Both the position numbers and the translations under genes were made by a program. The notes below the pieces were generated by a model. The model was not told the origin of the DNA. It did not search any database and saw nothing but the letters and a program-made list of their open reading frames with translations. Shown here piece after piece: positions 5,927 to 8,885 of a stretch of DNA of 8,885 bases; positions within the stretch are counted from its first letter, which is position 1, and every line of letters begins with the position of its first letter. This DNA comes from Eubacteriales bacterium (GTDB lineage: Bacteria; Bacillota; Clostridia; Peptostreptococcales; Anaerovoracaceae), in assembly GCA_028702415.1 (NCBI GenBank), contig JAQVOT010000040.1:1-8885 (forward strand), given 5' to 3'.

Positions 5927-6523
5927 TTATTTCCCCTTTTTATCGGCGATCAGCGGTTTAATTTCATTATATATTTCACTTGCAGTCTTGTTGTCTTTAC
6001 CCGGGAAGGCTTTAATTAGTGCATTGTGAATGCCCTGCTTTGTCTTGTAATTTTTTATTATTGAAGCAACCTGGTCCAAGCCGGTCTTATTGCTAAGGGC
6101 CTTCGCCAGTTGTTCCTTAAGCTCATCAATAACTTTTTTCTCGTTCGCCCAGGTGAGATCCACTACAATCTCCACATTGACATTCCGCCTTTTCCAGTAG
6201 TTTACTAGACTGGTGAAGCCCTTATCATTTGTTACGATATAGTAATCGTATTTTTTCTTGCTGACTTCATTTTCCTTGATTATATATCCCAGAAATGATG
6301 CCAACTGAAAATCCAGTGCGTTCTTTTCTCCAACTTCAACTTTCTGATACTGAATCGTTTTCCCTGCGGCGGTGGCCTCGTTAAGACGCCTATGAAGTCC
6401 GAAATTCATACTTTCTGCGTTTTTGCTATAGAAGATTGTGACCACATCATCCTTGTCCAGCCCTACGACTCCATCCAGCCCATCTTTCTTTACGTTTTCA
6501 TAATCCACCAAAAAATATTTCAT
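5927..6523 (-). CDS. PIN/NYN-like domain protein, putative ribonuclease
   Basis: A 198-residue cytoplasmic protein. The PIN-like fold spans about residues 1-125: the first strand carries FLVDYENV (Asp7, Glu9, Asn10), a second acidic position is Asp71 in NALDFQL, and a third is Asp100 in YYIVTNDKGF, before a helix and the strand VNVEIVVDL. These clustered acids form the metal site of PIN and NYN nucleases, which cut RNA. Residues 145-198 form a separate short helical, lysine-rich segment (GLDQVASIIKNYKTKQGI, then NKTASEIYNEIKPLI) that may bind RNA or a partner. AAGGAGG is nine bases before the ATG. There is no antitoxin-like small partner next to it, so a VapBC-type toxin is unlikely. It is divergent from the rhodanese gene and convergent with the PEPCK-like gene. 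Target unknown. Confidence 0.82.
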   Translation of the reverse strand: MKYFLVDYENVKKDGLDGVVGLDKDDVVTIFYSKNAESMNFGLHRRLNEATAAGKTIQYQKVEVGEKNALDFQLASFLGYIIKENEVSKKKYDYYIVTNDKGFTSLVNYWKRRNVNVEIVVDLTWANEKKVIDELKEQLAKALSNKTGLDQVASIIKNYKTKQGIHNALIKAFPGKDNKTASEIYNEIKPLIADKKGK

Positions 6524-6552
6524 GGCTCTACGCCTCCTTCAATTCAATATTT

Positions 6553-6558
6553 ATTATA
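6553..6558 (-). promoter_or_regulatory. -10 element of the PIN-like gene
   Basis: TATAAT on the minus strand lies about 30 bases before the ATG, in an AT-rich stretch. The -35 position (TATTAT at 17 bases) is a weak match. Confidence 0.45.
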
Positions 6559-6594
6559 CTCAACTATTCGTTTTTATAATAATATACTCTTATA

Positions 6595-6623
6595 TTGCAT
6601 TATAACATATAAGGATTTACAAA
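6595..6623 (+). promoter_or_regulatory. Weak candidate promoter for the rhodanese gene
   Basis: TTGCAT (6595-6600), 17 bases, then TACAAA (6618-6623). Each hexamer is a partial match. The leader would be about 70 bases. Another TACAAT lies at 6665-6670 without a fitting -35, so the choice is uncertain. Confidence 0.3.
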
Positions 6624-6701
6624 AAATAAGTAACTTAGTCACAGAAATGCTTTCCCGATTCATTTACAATGCCTTCAAAGGAGTAAGAAAGGAAGATTAT
6701 T

Positions 6702-7097
6702 ATGAGAAAAATAAAAAAGATAACATTAATAATTATCACCGTTGCCACAATCTTTGCCTTTGCATCCTGTGGAAACAATCAGGATTCGGGCTATACTCAA
6801 GCTGATGCTGAGCAGGCAAAACAAATGATGGAAGATGAAAAAGATTATGTGATTCTTGACGTCAGGACGGATAGCGAATATAACGAGGGTCATATCCCCG
6901 GCGCTATACTGATCCCGGATTACGAAATTAATGAAAAGGCAGAATCGGTATTGAAGGATAAGGATCAGCTGATACTCGTGTATTGCAGAAGTGGTAATCG
7001 CAGCCAAGGAGCATCGGAGACTCTTGTTAATCTCGGATACACCAATGTTGTGGACTTCGGCGGTATAAACAACTGGACATATGAAATAGAAAGATAA
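6702..7097 (+). CDS. Rhodanese-domain lipoprotein
   Basis: A 131-residue protein exported by a lipoprotein signal peptide: MRKIKK, a hydrophobic run to residue 20, then AFASC with Cys23 as the lipidated residue. A single rhodanese domain fills residues 33-131: ILDVRTDSEYNEGHIPGA at 51-68 is the conserved CH2A-type motif, and CRSGNRS at 95-101 is the active-site loop with catalytic Cys95. Such enzymes carry sulfur as a persulfide, or act in thiol redox; outside the membrane the donor and acceptor are unknown. GGAAG with a longer AAAGGAG just before it precedes the ATG. The stop is one base from that of the convergent cyclic-di-GMP gene. Domain call is firm; physiological substrate is not known from sequence. 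Confidence 0.92.
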   Translation: MRKIKKITLIIITVATIFAFASCGNNQDSGYTQADAEQAKQMMEDEKDYVILDVRTDSEYNEGHIPGAILIPDYEINEKAESVLKDKDQLILVYCRSGNRSQGASETLVNLGYTNVVDFGGINNWTYEIER

Positions 7098-7098
7098 A

Positions 7099-8885
7099 CT
7101 ATTTTTTATTCTCCTGCATGAGAAACTCTATTGCAGCTTTTTCATCAAGTGGTTTGCTGAACAGATAGCCCTGCATTTTATCGCATCCATTATTGAGCAG
7201 ATACTGTCTTTGCTCTTCGTACTCCACCCCCTCGGCAAGGGCACTGTGCCCTTGCTTATGGGCTATATTTATGATATCGCCGGTTATCGCTTTGTCATAT
7301 GATATTTCCATTAATTTATCAATAAAGTATTTGTCGATTTTCAGACAGTCAACGTTTAATTCACGCTCTCTTGCCAGGGAAGAATAGCCTGTTCCAAAGT
7401 CATCGATAGATATTTTTAACTCTCGGTTCCGAAGTTCAGCCAATATCTTGTTTATTTCATTCAAGTCAGAAGCAAATATAGATTCGGTAATTTCGATATC
7501 GATATTTGAAGGGGCAACCTGCATCTCATCCATCAAATCAAACAGATGTTTTGTGAAGTCTTCTTTCATCAGCTGAACCGCAGAGACATTAACTCCAACA
7601 CCTATGTTTTCGTACCCTAAACCCTCTAATTTTTTCTGGAAGGCGAAGGCTTCACGGAAAATTTTCCACCCGATCGGAATAATCAGCTTGCTCGCTTCGG
7701 CTATAGGAATGAATTCCAAAGGCGGTATAAGACCTAGCTTGTGGGTTTTGAGTCTAGCTAATGCCTCGAAGGAGGAAATTCTGTCGGTTTTAAGATCAAG
7801 AATCGGCTGAAACTGCAAGTAGAGCTCTCCGCCTTCATTGTTCTCCACAATATTTGCCAGTTCCATCTTGATATCTTCCTCCCGCTGGAGCTGTGCTTCC
7901 ATCTCGCTGTCATAGAAGCATATTCCGATATCGTTCTCATCGAGGCTAATTGCTTTGAATGATGCGATAAGAGCTCCTTTCGAGATAATACTCAGATCAA
8001 ATTCATCGGCATCACCAAACTCAAGTATTCCGATACCCGCTCCAATTCTTTCGCCTCTAAGGATCTCCCAAAGCGCATCCTTGATTTCCTGGCTGAATTC
8101 CAGCAACTCATTTTTATCGGAATAACCTTTTATGTAATAAGCAAAACGGTTTTCATAAGTTTTATAAAGTGTACGATTTTCCGTGGAGTATTGCTTGAGT
8201 ATTTCGGCTATATTCTTAATAAGCTCTCGGGTATAAGTAAACCCGTAAACCATGTTTATGCGTTGAAGGGTGCTCAGATTAATAAGGATTATCGCTCGCG
8301 TGGTGTTAAGTTTTTTCTTTTCATCTTCAATCACCTGATTGCGAAGGGCTGTGATATTATATAAACCCGTGTCCCTGTCGTGCTCATAATTATATTTAAG
8401 TCTGTCCTCTATTTTTTTACGTTCGGAAATGTCGAGTATTATTCCTTCAAGAGCTTCAACATCGCCTTTCTCATCATATATGGCTTGTCCCCTCCCGATG
8501 ACCCATTTCCGCTCACCGGAAGCTGTTATTATTTCAAACTCATATTTAATCGAACTTCTTTCGGCAATTCCACGTGTCCATTCATTCCTGATTGCTTCAC
8601 GATATGCGGGTGCAATTACATCATTGAAGGCAATGTCTTTGTTGTTTATCAAGCTCTCCGGAGCATATCCTGTCAATCCAAGGCTTCCGGCAGATACAAA
8701 CTGCATCGTCCATTTACGGTCATAGTTGCATCTGTAGGCCATCCCCGGCAAGTTGAAAAGAAGCACCGATTTGCTGCGTTCGCTTTCAAGCAATGCAGTC
8801 TCGGCCAGTTTACGTTGGGTAATATCACGAGAGGCCCCTTGAAAGCCCACCGCATTACCATTATCATCACTGAGAAAAGAAATGG
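7099..8885 (-). CDS. PAS-PAS-(degenerate GGDEF)-EAL protein, cyclic-di-GMP phosphodiesterase (N-terminus cut by window edge)
   Basis: The frame is open to the right edge, so 594 residues are visible and the true start lies outside; the GTG at 8850 is not the start because the preceding codons (ISFLSDDNGNA) complete the end of a PAS domain before GFQGASRDITQRK. Numbering from the first whole codon: PAS tail 1-22; second PAS about 33-155, ending GIILDISERKK; GGDEF-type domain about 168-325; EAL domain about 351-590. The GGDEF site is YENRF (243-247) and there is no RxxD inhibitory site, so it should not make cyclic-di-GMP. The EAL domain keeps its catalytic set: FEAL (Glu373), NVSAVQL (Asn432), EITES (Glu464), DDFGTGYSSL (Asp494, Asp495), KIDKYFI (Lys515), AEGVE (Glu551, Glu554) and QGYLF (Gln571). 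It is therefore predicted to hydrolyse cyclic-di-GMP in response to a PAS-sensed cue. No membrane helix is visible in this part. Confidence 0.93.
   Translation of the reverse strand, partial: ISFLSDDNGNAVGFQGASRDITQRKLAETALLESERSKSVLLFNLPGMAYRCNYDRKWTMQFVSAGSLGLTGYAPESLINNKDIAFNDVIAPAYREAIRNEWTRGIAERSSIKYEFEIITASGERKWVIGRGQAIYDEKGDVEALEGIILDISERKKIEDRLKYNYEHDRDTGLYNITALRNQVIEDEKKKLNTTRAIILINLSTLQRINMVYGFTYTRELIKNIAEILKQYSTENRTLYKTYENRFAYYIKGYSDKNELLEFSQEIKDALWEILRGERIGAGIGILEFGDADEFDLSIISKGALIASFKAISLDENDIGICFYDSEMEAQLQREEDIKMELANIVENNEGGELYLQFQPILDLKTDRISSFEALARLKTHKLGLIPPLEFIPIAEASKLIIPIGWKIFREAFAFQKKLEGLGYENIGVGVNVSAVQLMKEDFTKHLFDLMDEMQVAPSNIDIEITESIFASDLNEINKILAELRNRELKISIDDFGTGYSSLARERELNVDCLKIDKYFIDKLMEISYDKAITGDIINIAHKQGHSALAEGVEYEEQRQYLLNNGCDKMQGYLFSKPLDEKAAIEFLMQENKK

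Noticed and set aside
6392..6805. A 137-residue plus-strand reading frame
   Set aside because: It starts inside the PIN-like gene on the other strand, crosses the AT-rich promoter region and then runs out of frame into the rhodanese gene; composition is low-complexity and no family is seen.
5927..7097. PIN-like gene plus neighbour as a toxin-antitoxin pair
   Set aside because: The neighbour is a divergent rhodanese lipoprotein, not a small DNA-binding antitoxin, and the PIN-like protein is longer than VapC toxins and has an extra tail.
1..8885. Search for CRISPR repeats, tRNA cloverleaf, insertion sequence ends or attachment sites
   Set aside because: The only exact direct repeat noticed is the 18-bp pair at 3979-4014; no transposase, integrase or terminal inverted repeat was seen by eye.

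Overview
The window looks like ordinary chromosome from a low-to-moderate GC Gram-positive anaerobe, most likely a Clostridia/Lachnospiraceae-type member of the Bacillota. The basis is strong AGGAGG-type ribosome binding sites, extended -10 promoters, a YtrB-like ABC pair, a small rhodanese lipoprotein and a PAS-GGDEF-EAL protein. There is no rRNA or other marker gene, so the assignment is by gene style only. I see no tRNA, CRISPR array, insertion sequence or phage gene.

Layout. (1) Positions 1-2153, minus strand: a likely three-gene unit in the order secreted NS-type nuclease, small TM2 membrane protein, WYL-domain regulator. The regulator runs off the left edge and lacks only a short C-terminal tail. 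Its promoter is an extended -10 just before the nuclease. (2) 2154-2327: a divergent control region with a second, well-formed plus-strand promoter whose -35 lies inside an inverted repeat. (3) 2328-3696, plus strand: an ABC-2 type exporter (ATPase and six-helix permease, overlapping by 8 bases). (4) 3697-4162: a gene-poor stretch holding the broken remains of a VOC/glyoxalase-family gene on the minus strand, a perfect 18-bp tandem duplication, and a ribosome binding site with no start codon. (5) 4163-5860, plus strand: a single 565-residue protein with a PEP carboxykinase-like C-terminal catalytic domain and an unrecognised N-terminal domain. (6) 5890-5920: a 12-bp perfect hairpin serving as a bidirectional terminator. 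(7) 5927-6523, minus strand: a PIN/NYN-like putative ribonuclease. (8) 6702-7097, plus strand: a rhodanese lipoprotein, divergent from the PIN gene. (9) 7099 to the right edge, minus strand: a PAS-PAS-GGDEF-EAL protein, open at its N-terminus, with a ruined GGDEF site and an intact EAL site, so it is predicted to degrade cyclic-di-GMP. It ends one base from the rhodanese stop codon.

How the genes work together. Only two groups look functionally linked by position: the nuclease-TM2-WYL unit and the ABC pair. The rest are single genes with their own signals. The most unusual items are the PEPCK-like protein with an HPr-kinase-like P-loop, the nuclease-TM2-WYL unit, and the decayed VOC locus. 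I do not see evidence strong enough to call a new multi-gene system.
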